Shown: piece after piece, positions 16,528 through 25,210 of the stretch | Position numbering within the stretch: the stretch's first letter is position 1 | Layout: each line of letters starts with the position of its first letter | Assembly: GCF_913777145.1 (NCBI RefSeq) | Contig: NZ_CAJYPS010000034.1 | Coordinates: 62,001-126,000, forward strand | Origin: an uncultured Roseateles sp. | Lineage (GTDB): Bacteria; Pseudomonadota; Gammaproteobacteria; Burkholderiales; Burkholderiaceae_C | Direction: 5' to 3' | Length of the DNA: 64,000 bases | Notes under the pieces: generated by a model | What the model was told of the DNA's origin: nothing | Database searches by the model: none | The model's input: only the letters and a program-made list of their open reading frames with translations | Translations under genes and position numbers: made by a program

Positions 16528-17277
16528 TCAGGGCAGGGTGTCGGCAACACGCCGCAGCACCGCGCCGTTGCTGTAGGAGGAGAAGTACCAGGTGCTGGCA
16601 ATGCGCAGCTCGTCACCACTCAGCTTCAGCGCATAGCTGCCCTGCCCGTAGGGCAGCACCCCGCGGCCGTCGCTCACATCGATGCGCTGGAAGGCGCGCG
16701 GCCGGGCCAGCCGGGACTGCAGCACCACGCGGGCCTGGCAACGCGCGTCCACGTCCAGCACCCAGACCCACACGCGGCCCCAGCCGAGGTAGGCCCACTG
16801 CCCTTCCCACAGCCCACTCAGCGCGGCGCAGGCGGCGGGCACCTCGGGCGAGGGCTTCACGATGTAGAGCGGCGCGCCCGGCGAGCTGTCTTCACCGGGG
16901 GCCATGCGCAGCAGGCGGGCGGCCCTCACCTCACCGTCCGGCAGCGTCCATTGGCCCTCGAAGCTCCCCGCGTCGGTCTGCTTCAGCTCGGCCCGGGCCC
17001 CCAGCGGCGTCGTGAAGCGCAGCGTGGGCACGGCGGCCTCGTCCAGCACCACCGCCAGCGGCACCATGCGCTGGCCACGGAATCCGATCTGGGCGACCAG
17101 CCGCGCGTCCGGTGCTGCGGCCGCGTCCACCCGCAGGATGCGCAGCGTGCGCTGGGTGGTGTCGCCGGCCACCTCGATGGACCAGCTGGCCACCAGCTCG
17201 TCACTGGTCGGCGCCTCCCCGGCGCAGCCCCAGGCCAGCAACCAGGCGGCCGCGCCGGCGGCACTTGAGCAGCGCAT
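16528..17277 (-). CDS. Putative lipoprotein within the HAAT operon
   Basis: 249 aa from the ATG at 17277, which begins 4 bp after the livH stop. The N-terminus has a lipoprotein signal peptide with lipobox LAWG-C (Cys18). The remainder is predicted mostly beta and I recognise no family. WEGQWAYLGWGRVWVWVLDV is a tryptophan-rich strand pair. Lying between livH and livM, it interrupts the usual permease gene pair, so it is either an accessory of this transporter or a recent insertion into the operon. Codon usage looks like its neighbours. Confidence 0.7.
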   Translation of the reverse strand: MRCSSAAGAAAWLLAWGCAGEAPTSDELVASWSIEVAGDTTQRTLRILRVDAAAAPDARLVAQIGFRGQRMVPLAVVLDEAAVPTLRFTTPLGARAELKQTDAGSFEGQWTLPDGEVRAARLLRMAPGEDSSPGAPLYIVKPSPEVPAACAALSGLWEGQWAYLGWGRVWVWVLDVDARCQARVVLQSRLARPRAFQRIDVSDGRGVLPYGQGSYALKLSGDELRIASTWYFSSYSNGAVLRRVADTLP

Positions 17278-17281
17278 GGGC

Positions 17282-18211
17282 TCAGACGCGATCAATGATC
17301 TTCTCCCCGAACAGCCCCTGAGGCCTCACCAGCAGCACGCCCAGCACCAGCACATAGCCGAACCAGTACTCGATGCCGCCGCCCAGCAGCGGGCCCAGGT
17401 AGGCCTCGGACAGCTTCTCGCCCACGCCGATCAGCAGGCCGCCGACGATGGCGCCGGGCACGCTGGTGAGTCCGCCCAGGATGACCACCGGCAGCGCCTT
17501 CAGCGCCACCAGCGACAGCGAGAACTGCACGCCCAGCTTGCTGCCCCAGATCATGCCGGCCACCAGCGCGACAAAGCCTGCCACGCTCCACACGATGACC
17601 CAGATGTGCGACAGCGGAATGCCAATGCTCTGCGCGGCCTGGTGATCGTCGGCCACCGCACGCAGCGCGCGGCCGGTGGCGGTCTTCTGGAAGAACAGGC
17701 TTAAAGATGCCACCAGCGCCGCGGCGATCAGCGCCGCGTACAGGTCTTCCTTGCTGACCAGGATGCCGCCCTCGAACTGCTGCTCGAGCAAGAACATCGG
17801 GTCCTTGGGCAGGCCGATGTCTATCTTGTAGATGTCGTTGCCGAACAGCATCTGGCCCAGGCCTTCCAGCAGGTAGGCAATGCCCAGCGTCGCCATCAGC
17901 AGCGTCACGCCCTCCTGATTCACCAGCCGCGACAGCGCCAGCCACTCCACCAGCCAGGCCACCACCACCATCACCACCAGTGCGCCGGCAAAGGCCAGCA
18001 GGTTGATCAGCAGCTTGTCCTCCAGGCCCGTGAGCCGCGGCAGCCATTCGGCCAGGCGCGCCATCGCCAGCGCCGCGAACAGCACCATCGCGCCCTGCGC
18101 GAAATTGAAAACGCCGCTGGCCTTGAAGATCAGCACAAAGCCCAGCGCGATCAGCGAATACAGCATGCCGGCCATCAGGCCGCCAATGAGAGTCTCAAGG
18201 AATGGTCCCAT
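17282..18211 (-). CDS. livH: HAAT ABC transporter permease (LivH type)
   Basis: 309 aa from the ATG at 18211, with GAGGGG about 8 nt upstream; a GTG one codon earlier (18214) is possible. LivH hallmarks are GGLMAGMLYSLIALGFVLIF at the N-terminus, GVFNFAQGAMVLFAA, and the conserved C-terminal block RPQGLFGEK. About eight membrane helices. It partners LivM and starts 10 bp after livG in the leftward operon. Confidence 0.92.
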   Translation of the reverse strand: MGPFLETLIGGLMAGMLYSLIALGFVLIFKASGVFNFAQGAMVLFAALAMARLAEWLPRLTGLEDKLLINLLAFAGALVVMVVVAWLVEWLALSRLVNQEGVTLLMATLGIAYLLEGLGQMLFGNDIYKIDIGLPKDPMFLLEQQFEGGILVSKEDLYAALIAAALVASLSLFFQKTATGRALRAVADDHQAAQSIGIPLSHIWVIVWSVAGFVALVAGMIWGSKLGVQFSLSLVALKALPVVILGGLTSVPGAIVGGLLIGVGEKLSEAYLGPLLGGGIEYWFGYVLVLGVLLVRPQGLFGEKIIDRV

Positions 18212-18221
18212 CACAAGCCCC

Positions 18222-19064
18222 TCAGTGGCCAGCGCCGAGGTAGGCGCGGATCACGTCCTCGTTGCGGCGCACCTCGTCCGGCGCGCCGTCGCCTATCTTC
18301 TTGCCGTAGTCCAGCACGACGACGCGGTCCGAGATGTCCATCACCACGCCCATGTCGTGCTCGATCAGCACGATGGTGGTGCCGAACTCGTCGTTCACGT
18401 CCAGGATGAAGCGGCACATGTCCTGCTTCTCCTCCACGTTCATGCCGGCCATGGGCTCGTCCAGCAGCAGGAGGCTGGGCTCCATCGCCAGCGCCCGGCC
18501 CAGGTCCACGCGCTTTTGCAGGCCATAGGGCAGGCGGCCCACCGGCGTCTTGCGCCAGGCCTGGATCTCCAGGAAGTCGATGATGCGTTCCACCGCCTCG
18601 CGCTGCTCGGTCTCCTCGCGCCGCGCCGGGCCCAGGTGCAGCGCCTGCCAGAACAGGCCGCGGCGCATGCGCAGGTTGCGGCCGGTCATCAGGTTGTCCA
18701 GCACGCTCATGCCCTTGAACAGCGCGAGGTTCTGGAAGGTGCGCGCCACGCCCATCTCGGCCACCTGGCGCGGGCTCATGCCGCGGTAGGTCTGACCGCG
18801 CAGCGTGATCTGACCCTGCTGCGGCTGGTAGACGCCGTTGATGCAGTTCAGCATGGAGCTCTTGCCGGCGCCGTTGGGGCCGATGATGGCGCGTATCTCG
18901 TGCTCGCGGACATTGAAGCTGATGTCGGTCAGCGCCTTCACGCCGCCGAAGGACAGCGAGATGTTCTGCACCTCCAGGATGACCTCGCCCCGGCCCGCCC
19001 GCCGCGCGGCCGCGGGCTGGGAGGCCGGCACGGCCAGATCGTCGAGGCTCTGCATCTGGTTCAT
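18222..19064 (-). CDS. livG: HAAT ABC transporter ATP-binding protein (LivG type)
   Basis: 280 aa. Walker A is GPNGAGKSS at 62-70, Walker B is LLLLDEPMAGM, and the signature loop is the LivG variant LPYGLQKRVDLGRAL in place of LSGGQ. The C-terminal GDGAPDEVRRNEDVIRAYLG is the LivG tail. A 28-residue N-terminal extension rich in Ala/Arg precedes the ATPase fold. Its ATG overlaps the acyl-CoA synthetase stop by 4 nt (ATGA), so synthesis of the ligase and the transporter ATPase is coupled. Confidence 0.93.
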   Translation of the reverse strand: MNQMQSLDDLAVPASQPAAARRAGRGEVILEVQNISLSFGGVKALTDISFNVREHEIRAIIGPNGAGKSSMLNCINGVYQPQQGQITLRGQTYRGMSPRQVAEMGVARTFQNLALFKGMSVLDNLMTGRNLRMRRGLFWQALHLGPARREETEQREAVERIIDFLEIQAWRKTPVGRLPYGLQKRVDLGRALAMEPSLLLLDEPMAGMNVEEKQDMCRFILDVNDEFGTTIVLIEHDMGVVMDISDRVVVLDYGKKIGDGAPDEVRRNEDVIRAYLGAGH

Positions 19065-21010
19065 GCGGCCTCCTGGCGGGCGGGGGCGAAGGTGCGCGCC
19101 TCGACGATGCGCAGGTCGGCCGCCACCAGCGCGCTGCGGCCGTCCTCGAAGCGCACCTGGGTCTCGATGTGCTGGGACACCCGGCCCGCATACAGCGCCT
19201 CGACCAGCACGCCGTACTTGTCGGCGATCGCGCCACGCCTGACCTTGCGGGTGCGCGTGAGCTCGCCGTCGTCCGCGTCCAGCTCCTTGTGCAGCACCAG
19301 GAAGCGGCAGATCTGGCTGCCGGCCAGCAGCTGGTCCTGCGCGAGATCGGCGTTCACCTGCTCTACGCAGTTGCGCATCAATTCGTAGACCTCCTCACGG
19401 CCCGCCAGGTCGGTGTAGCCGGTGTAGGCCAGGTTGCGGCGCTCGGCCCAGTGGCCCACGGCCTCGAAGTCGATATTGAGGAAGGCCACCACCTTCTCGC
19501 GCTGGTCGCCAAAGCACACCGCCTCCTTGATGTGCGGAAAGAACTTGAGCTTGTTCTCCACATACTTGGGCGCAAACATCGCGCCGTCGAAGGGGCCACC
19601 CGACAGCCGGCCCACGTCCTTGGCGCGGTCGATGATCTTGAGGTGGCCGCCCGCGCCCAGAAAGCCCGCGTCGCCGGTGCGGAACCAGCCGTCCTCGGTC
19701 AGCGCCTCGCGCGTGGCAGCCTCGTTCTTGTAGTAGCCCTTGAGCAGGCCGGGCGAGCGCACCAGCAGCTCGCCGCTGTCGCTGAGGCGGATTTCCACGC
19801 CCGCGATGGGCACGCCCACGGTGTCGGCGCGCACCTCGTGGTCGGGCTGCAGGCACACGAACACCGCGGTCTCGGTGGAGCCGTAGAGCTGCTTGAGGTT
19901 GATGCCTATCGCGCGGTAGAAGCTGAACAGGTCCGGGCCTATGGCCTCGCCCGCGGTGTAGGCCACACGCACCCGCGAGAAGCCCAGCGTGTTGCGCAGC
20001 GGGCCGTAGATCAGCGCATCGCCCAGCGCATAGCCCAGGCGCGCGAGCACGCCCACCGGCTCGCCCGCCATCAGCCGCGGGCCCACGCGCCGCGCCAGCG
20101 CCATGCAGCGCTCGAACACCCAGCACTTGAGGGCCGACGCGTCTTCCATGCGGATCATCACGCTGGTCAGCAGCGCCTCGAACACGCGCGGCGGTGCGAA
20201 GTAGTAGGTCGGACCGATTTCCTTCAGGTCTATGCTGACCGTGGCCGCCGACTCCGGGCAGTTCACCACATAGCCGCAGGCCAGCCACTGCGCAAAGCTG
20301 AAGATGTTCTGGCCTATCCAGGCCGGCGGCAGATAGGCCAGCACCTCCTCGTGCTCGCTCAGGTGGTCGAAGCGCGCGCCGGCCTGGGCGCGATCGATCA
20401 GCGATGCATGGGTGTGGATCACGCCCTTGGGGTTGCCCGTGGTGCCCGACGTGAAGAACAGCGCCGCCACATCGCCCGGCTGGCCAGCGTCCACCTCGGC
20501 CGCGAACAGGTGCGGGCGCTGCTCACCATGCGCGCGGCCCTGCGCGACCAGTTCGTCCAGCGACGCCAGACCCGGCTCGCAGTAATGGCGCAGGCCGCGC
20601 GGGTCGTCGAACCAGATGCGCTTGAGCTGCGGGCATTGCTCGCGCAGCTCCAAGAGCTTGTCCACCTGCTCCTGGTCTTCCACCACCGCGAAGCCGACCT
20701 CGGCATTGTTCAGCGGGAACACGAACTCCGCGGCCACCGCGTCCTGGTACAGCGGCACCGGCACCGCGCCCAGCGCCTGCGCGGCCAGCATGCTGGCGTA
20801 CAGACGCGGCCGGTTGTCGCCCACCACCACCACATGGTCACCGCGCCGCAGGCCGGCCGCCGCCAGGCCCAGTGCCAGGTCCTGCACCAGGCGCGCGAGC
20901 TGCGCCCAGCTGAGGGTCTGCCAGACGCCATAGGCCTTCTCGCGCAACGCCGCCGCATCCGGGCGCCGTGCCGCGTGGCCGAGCAAGAGCCGGGGAAAGG
21001 TCTCGGTCAA
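19061..21010 (-). CDS. Long-chain acyl-CoA synthetase-like AMP-binding enzyme
   Basis: 649 aa, the length of FadD-type synthetases. P-loop TSGTTGNPKGVIHTH, adenine motif YGSTETAVF, and hinge DGWFRTGDAGF are all intact. The enzyme converts a carboxylic acid, ATP and CoA to acyl-CoA. It is the promoter-proximal gene of the leftward HAAT operon, coupled to livG by an ATGA overlap. A ligase at each end of the operon (this and 10862-12109) suggests that the imported compound is activated on entry. The acid could be a fatty or aromatic acid; sequence does not decide. Confidence 0.9.
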   Translation of the reverse strand: MTETFPRLLLGHAARRPDAAALREKAYGVWQTLSWAQLARLVQDLALGLAAAGLRRGDHVVVVGDNRPRLYASMLAAQALGAVPVPLYQDAVAAEFVFPLNNAEVGFAVVEDQEQVDKLLELREQCPQLKRIWFDDPRGLRHYCEPGLASLDELVAQGRAHGEQRPHLFAAEVDAGQPGDVAALFFTSGTTGNPKGVIHTHASLIDRAQAGARFDHLSEHEEVLAYLPPAWIGQNIFSFAQWLACGYVVNCPESAATVSIDLKEIGPTYYFAPPRVFEALLTSVMIRMEDASALKCWVFERCMALARRVGPRLMAGEPVGVLARLGYALGDALIYGPLRNTLGFSRVRVAYTAGEAIGPDLFSFYRAIGINLKQLYGSTETAVFVCLQPDHEVRADTVGVPIAGVEIRLSDSGELLVRSPGLLKGYYKNEAATREALTEDGWFRTGDAGFLGAGGHLKIIDRAKDVGRLSGGPFDGAMFAPKYVENKLKFFPHIKEAVCFGDQREKVVAFLNIDFEAVGHWAERRNLAYTGYTDLAGREEVYELMRNCVEQVNADLAQDQLLAGSQICRFLVLHKELDADDGELTRTRKVRRGAIADKYGVLVEALYAGRVSQHIETQVRFEDGRSALVAADLRIVEARTFAPARQEAA

Positions 21011-21079
21011 GCTTGTCTCCGTTGCGGGGCTGGAGCCACCGTCTGTGGCGCCGATTCTGGGCAGGACTTTGACGCCAGG

Positions 21080-21097
21080 TTGTCGTTACGACGACAA
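21080..21097. promoter_or_regulatory. Palindrome in the ligase / Crp-Fnr divergent promoter
   Basis: TTGTCGT-TACG-ACGACAA has 7-bp perfect arms around 4 nt. This matches the architecture of Crp/Fnr-family sites (Fnr: TTGAT-N4-ATCAA) with a different recognition sequence. It lies 70 bp before the synthetase ATG and 35 bp before the regulator ATG, so one dimer could control both directions. Confidence 0.65.
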
Positions 21098-21131
21098 TTC
21101 AGGGTCTTCACCGAGCAGACTTACCCCAGTC

Positions 21132-21845
21132 ATGCCCGACACCGCCCTGCCGCTGCGCCAGCGCGCCCGCGCCCCCACCCGCCAGGAACTGGACGCCATC
21201 CCCTGGCTGCCGCTGCTGGAGCGCGAGCAGCGCGCGCTTGCGGTGGACGCGCTGCGCGTGGCCGATGCCGAGCCCGGCGAGCGCCTGTGCCGCATAGGCC
21301 GGCCGGCCAGCTACTGGTTCGGCGTCATCGACGGGCTGCTGAAGATGAGCAACGACGACTCCTCGGGCCTGGCCGTCACCTTCACCGGCGTGCCCTCGGG
21401 CGGCTGGTTCGGCGAGGGCACGCTGCTCAAGCGCGAGGCCTACCGCTACAACATCCAGGCGCTGCGCCCCAGTGTGGTGGCTGGCCTGCCGCTGGACAGC
21501 TTCGAGGCGCTGCTGGGCGGCAGCATCGCGTTCAACCGCTTCGTGCTAGACCAGCTCAACGAGCGCCTGGGCCAGTTCATCGCGGCCCGCGAGACCGACC
21601 GCATCCACGACCCCGACGTGCGAGTCGCGCGCAACCTGGGCGCGCTGTTCCACCCCCAGCTCTACCCCGGCGTGGGCAGCCTGCTGCGCATCACGCAGCA
21701 GGAGCTGGGCTACCTGGTGGGGCTGTCGCGCCAGCGTGTGAACCAGGCGCTGCGCCGCCTCGCCGCGGACGGGCTGATACGCATCGAGTACGGCGGCGTG
21801 CGCGTGCTGGACCTGGCCGGCCTGCGCCGCTTCCAGCCCGCCTGA
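21132..21845 (+). CDS. Crp/Fnr-family transcriptional regulator
   Basis: 237 aa from the ATG at 21132 (no strong Shine-Dalgarno; an ORF extension to 21045 would cross the palindrome). The N-terminal cyclic-nucleotide-binding-type beta-barrel runs to about residue 130 (LKMSNDDSSGLAVTFTGVPS, GGWFGEGTLLKREAYRYN). A dimer helix and a winged helix-turn-helix follow (ITQQELGYLVGLSRQRVNQA). There is no Fnr-type cysteine cluster, so oxygen sensing by Fe-S is unlikely. Divergence from the acyl-CoA synthetase/HAAT operon suggests it controls that operon, possibly sensing the acyl-CoA or acid. Confidence 0.87.
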   Translation: MPDTALPLRQRARAPTRQELDAIPWLPLLEREQRALAVDALRVADAEPGERLCRIGRPASYWFGVIDGLLKMSNDDSSGLAVTFTGVPSGGWFGEGTLLKREAYRYNIQALRPSVVAGLPLDSFEALLGGSIAFNRFVLDQLNERLGQFIAARETDRIHDPDVRVARNLGALFHPQLYPGVGSLLRITQQELGYLVGLSRQRVNQALRRLAADGLIRIEYGGVRVLDLAGLRRFQPA

Positions 21846-21961
21846 GCGCCGCGGTGCCAGGTCTTGCGCTGCACGCGCGGGGCTAACCCCCATGTTGGGG
21901 CTGCGGCCCAGCCGGCACACTCGCGCCGCCGGCGCCGGCCGGACCTGCCCAGGAGAAAGAC

Positions 21962-23251
21962 TTGACCCCCATCCCGCCCCGCGCCGCACCCGAATGGTTC
22001 GGCCACCCGCGCGGCCTCGTCGTGCTGTTCCTGACCGAGATGTGGGAGCGCTTTTCCTTCTACGGCATGAAGGCGCTGCTGATCTATTACATGATCCGCC
22101 ACCTGCAGTTCACGCAGGCCGATGCATCGCTGATCTACGGCGCCTACATCGGCGGCGTCTACCTCACGCCCATCGCGGGCGGCCTGCTGGCGGACCGCTG
22201 GCTGGGCCGGCGGCGCGCCATCCTGATCGGCGGCAGCCTGATGGCGCTGGGCCATTTCGTGCTGGCGTCCGAGGCACTGTTCTTCCCGGCACTGGCGCTG
22301 ATCGCGCTGGGCAACGGCCTGTTCCTGCCCAGTCTGCCCAGCCAGGTGGGCGATCTCTACGACGAGCGCGACCCGCGCCGCGGCGGCTCCTACAACATCT
22401 ATTACGTGGGCATCAACCTGGGCGCGCTGCTGGCGCCGCTGGTGTGCGGCACGCTGGGCGAGCTCTACGGCTGGCATGTGGGCTTCGGCGTGGCGGGTCT
22501 GGGCATGTGCCTGGGCCTGGCGCTGTACCTGGCCGGCTCACGCTACCTGCCGCCCGACCGGCCTCTCGCGGCACGCGCGGCCGCCCCGGCTGCACGCGCC
22601 TGGTCGCTGCGCGGCCTGCTGCCGCTGTTGCCACTGGTGCTGGTGGGCCTGGCCGTGGTGCTGTTTCGCAGCGGCTACGAGCAGGGCGGCAACACGCTGG
22701 CCGTGTGGGCCGAGAGCCAGGTGGACCGCCAGCTGGGCGGCCTGACCGTGCCGGTGACCTGGATGCAGTCGCTGAACCCGCTGGGGGTGTTCCTGTTCAC
22801 GCCGCTGGTGGTGGCGGGCTGGCGACGGGCCGCCCAGCGCGGCCGCGAGCCCTCCGCGCTGACCAAGATGGCGCTGGGCGCGGGCGGAGTGGCGCTGGCC
22901 TACCTGATGCTCGCGCTGCTGGCGGCGCACCACGGCGCCACGCCGGTGAGCCTGCTGTGGGTGGCCGCCTTCTTCACGGTCTACACGCTGGCCGAGCTCT
23001 ACATCCTGCCGGTGGGCCTGGGCCTGTTCGCGCGGCTGGCGCCGCCGGGCCTGGGCGCGACCGTGATCGCCGCCTGGTATCTCGCCTCCTTCGGCGGCAA
23101 CCTGATGTCGGGCCTGGTGGGGCGCCAGCTGCAGATGCTGGGGCCGGCGCACTTCTTCGTGCTGCTGGCCGCGCTCACCGGCGCGGCGGCGCTGGCGCTG
23201 CTGGCACTCAGGCCCTGGCTGGACCGCGTGGAGGCGGCGCACGCGGCCTGA
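21962..23251 (+). CDS. POT-family proton-coupled peptide transporter
   Basis: 429 aa. The start is TTG at 21962: AGGAGA lies 7 nt upstream and the first in-frame ATG falls inside the conserved first helix. The POT proton-coupling motif is intact (EMWERFSFYGMKALL), as are AYIGGVYLTPIAGGLLADRWLGRR and NIYYVGINLGALLAPLV. It imports di- and tripeptides with protons. It is shorter than typical bacterial POTs (about 480-500 aa); the shortfall fits loss of the extra HA/HB helix pair, which would leave a 12-helix form. It is probably monocistronic. Confidence 0.9.
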   Translation: MTPIPPRAAPEWFGHPRGLVVLFLTEMWERFSFYGMKALLIYYMIRHLQFTQADASLIYGAYIGGVYLTPIAGGLLADRWLGRRRAILIGGSLMALGHFVLASEALFFPALALIALGNGLFLPSLPSQVGDLYDERDPRRGGSYNIYYVGINLGALLAPLVCGTLGELYGWHVGFGVAGLGMCLGLALYLAGSRYLPPDRPLAARAAAPAARAWSLRGLLPLLPLVLVGLAVVLFRSGYEQGGNTLAVWAESQVDRQLGGLTVPVTWMQSLNPLGVFLFTPLVVAGWRRAAQRGREPSALTKMALGAGGVALAYLMLALLAAHHGATPVSLLWVAAFFTVYTLAELYILPVGLGLFARLAPPGLGATVIAAWYLASFGGNLMSGLVGRQLQMLGPAHFFVLLAALTGAAALALLALRPWLDRVEAAHAA

Positions 23252-23264
23252 GCGCTTGAGAGGC

Positions 23265-23969
23265 TCAGAGGCGCACCGTGCGGCCCACGAACAGGATGGG
23301 GCCGGATGGCCGGTCATAGGGCGAGCCACCGGCCGGCTCCAGCGTGATCTCGAACAGCTGGCGCTCGCCCAGCGCCGGCAGGCGCGCCACCGGCAGGCTC
23401 AGCGCCTGGTTGGCCTGCACCAGGCCCAGCGACGTGGGGCCGGCCGCGCCCTCGGGCTTGGTCCAGAACTGCAGCGCACGCCCCGCGGGCACCGGCTGGG
23501 CCGCGCCCGCGCCCACCGGCAGCAGGCGCAGCTCGCCGCCGGCCTGCAACTCCACCACCCAGCCGGCCGCGCCGCCCTGTGGCGCCTGCAGCACCGCGAG
23601 ATAGCGGTCGGTGGCCAGCGGCTGGCGTTGCACCAGCAGCAGTGCCAGCACCAGGCAGGCCGCCAGCGCCAGGCCGCTGAGGCCCTGCCACAGGCCCAGG
23701 CGCTGCCACCAGGGCCGGGACGGCACCGGACTGGCCTCGCGACGCGGCCACAGGCTGGCCTCGATGCGGGCCCACAGGCCGGGCGCCGGCGTCTGGCCGG
23801 GCGCACGGGCGCTCAGCGGCAGCAGCCGGTCCTGCCAGGCGTAGACCGCGGCCTGCAGCTCGGGCGAGGCCGGCAGCTCGCGCTCCAGCTCGGCGCGCTG
23901 GGCCTCGTCCAGCGTGCCCAGAACATAGTCGGCGGCCCGCAGGTCGCGCTCCGGCGAAGGGGAATTCAC
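23265..23969 (-). CDS. Anti-sigma factor (RskA-like)
   Basis: 234 aa with a GTG start at 23969 that overlaps the sigma gene stop by 4 nt (GTGA). The cytoplasmic N-terminal domain carries the RskA/zinc-less anti-sigma pattern (ERDLRAADYVLGTLDEAQRA, LERELPASPELQAAV). A single membrane helix follows (GLALAACLVLALLLV, about residues 105-125), then a periplasmic domain of anti-sigma-K type (FEITLEPAGGSP near the end). It should sequester the ECF sigma factor encoded upstream and release it after a periplasmic or redox signal. Confidence 0.88.
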   Translation of the reverse strand: MNSPSPERDLRAADYVLGTLDEAQRAELERELPASPELQAAVYAWQDRLLPLSARAPGQTPAPGLWARIEASLWPRREASPVPSRPWWQRLGLWQGLSGLALAACLVLALLLVQRQPLATDRYLAVLQAPQGGAAGWVVELQAGGELRLLPVGAGAAQPVPAGRALQFWTKPEGAAGPTSLGLVQANQALSLPVARLPALGERQLFEITLEPAGGSPYDRPSGPILFVGRTVRL

Positions 23970-24511
23970 GACAGGCACTCCTTCAGCGCGGCCAGGCTGC
24001 GCCGTATCCACGACTTCACCGTGCCCAGCGGCGCCCCCACACGGGCCGCGATCTCGTCATGCGTGCAGCCGTCCACGAAGGCCAGCGTCACGCAGTCGCG
24101 CCGCTGCGGCTCCAGGTGCTCCATGCAGCGCTCCAGCCCGTCCACATCCAGGCCGCGCTCACGGTCGGGTGCTGCGGCCTGGGTGGCGTCCGACAGCTCG
24201 GCCAGCTCCTGCGGCGCCAGCGCACTCACGCGGCCCTGGCGCCGCACGGCCCGCAGCGCGGTGTGGCGCACCACGGTGTAGATCCAGCCACGCGCCGAAC
24301 CGAGTGCCGGCTGGTAGGTGGAGGCCGACTGCCACAGCTGCACGAAGGCGTCATGCAGCACATCCTCCGCCAGCGCCGAATCACCGACGATGCGACGCGC
24401 GACGCCGCACAGCCAGCGCGACTCGCGCTCGTACAGCGCGCGCAGCGCATAGCGCTCGCCGCGGGCGCAGGCGAGCAAGGCGGCTTCGTAGTCGAAGGTG
24501 TCGGGCGTCAT
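23966..24511 (-). CDS. ECF RNA polymerase sigma factor (SigK-like)
   Basis: 181 aa, the standard size for ECF sigma factors. Region 2 is readable as ERESRWLCGVARRIVGDSAL and EDVLHDAFVQLWQ, and region 4 as LAFVDGCTHDEIAARVGAPL with GTVKSWIRRSL. It is followed by an overlapping RskA-type anti-sigma gene, so the pair forms one regulatory unit. The DUF3455 gene upstream on the same strand (53 bp away) is a plausible target or operon member. The inducing signal is not evident. Confidence 0.92.
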   Translation of the reverse strand: MTPDTFDYEAALLACARGERYALRALYERESRWLCGVARRIVGDSALAEDVLHDAFVQLWQSASTYQPALGSARGWIYTVVRHTALRAVRRQGRVSALAPQELAELSDATQAAAPDRERGLDVDGLERCMEHLEPQRRDCVTLAFVDGCTHDEIAARVGAPLGTVKSWIRRSLAALKECLS

Positions 24512-24564
24512 GGCGGGGCGGCAACCGGCAGGCGCCCGATTGTGGGCGCCCGCTCGCGCTGGGC

Positions 24565-25116
24565 TCAGCTCGCTTTCCAGAAGATGTAGTCCGCCTGGTA
24601 GCTGACGATCTCCTGCCGGCCCACGCTGGCCGCATCGCAGGCCAACGCCGGCGCGACGCCGCCACGGGTCGCGACCCGCTGGATGTAGCTGATGCCCATC
24701 ATGCTGCCGGGGCCGCTGGCCGGGTTGGCCTTGACCAGCTGCAGCGAGATGCTGCCGGCCGCGGCCGGCGCCACCGCCTGCTGGGCGCCGCTGATCTTGG
24801 AGCCGTCCAGCGATTCCCAGGTGGCCGGCGGGCCGTAGTAGCTGCCCAGCTTGCGGCCGGCGCGGTCACGCAACTCGGCCTTGGGGCCCACGAACACCCA
24901 CTCGAACTGGCCGGCGGCCTGGGCCTTGGCGCGGCATTCGTAGGTGATCTGGCCCACGCCCACGCTCTCCAGCACCACGCGGTGGCCGGCAGGCACCTGC
25001 ACGGCGGCGGGCAGGTCGGCCTGGCTGAAAGCGGGTGTGCTGGGCGACATGCCGGCGCAGGCGGTCAGCGACAGCAGGGCCAGCACGGGCGTGGCCTGGG
25101 CGAGGATGCGGTTCAT
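24565..25116 (-). CDS. DUF3455 lipoprotein
   Basis: 183 aa from the ATG at 25116 (GGAG 9 nt upstream). The signal peptide ends in a lipobox (LLSLTA-C, Cys at about residue 20). The mature part matches my recollection of DUF3455 proteins: VPAGHRVVLESVGVGQITYEC, then EWVFVGPKAELRDRAGRKLG and the closing ADYIFWKAS. The function of this family is unknown. It sits 53 bp upstream of the ECF sigma gene on the same strand and could be controlled by it. Confidence 0.8.
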   Translation of the reverse strand: MNRILAQATPVLALLSLTACAGMSPSTPAFSQADLPAAVQVPAGHRVVLESVGVGQITYECRAKAQAAGQFEWVFVGPKAELRDRAGRKLGSYYGPPATWESLDGSKISGAQQAVAPAAAGSISLQLVKANPASGPGSMMGISYIQRVATRGGVAPALACDAASVGRQEIVSYQADYIFWKAS

Positions 25117-25210
25117 GGGCGATCTCCAGTGTGATAAGGGATGGGATGTGGCCACGATCGGCTCACAACCCCCACTGGTCGCCAGGCGGCGCTTTGGATG
25201 CAGCGCCTAC

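Noticed and set aside
15289-17268. Long + strand frame opposite livM and the lipoprotein
   Set aside because: It is Gln/His/Arg-rich low-information sequence typical of antisense reading; the minus-strand genes carry all recognisable motifs.
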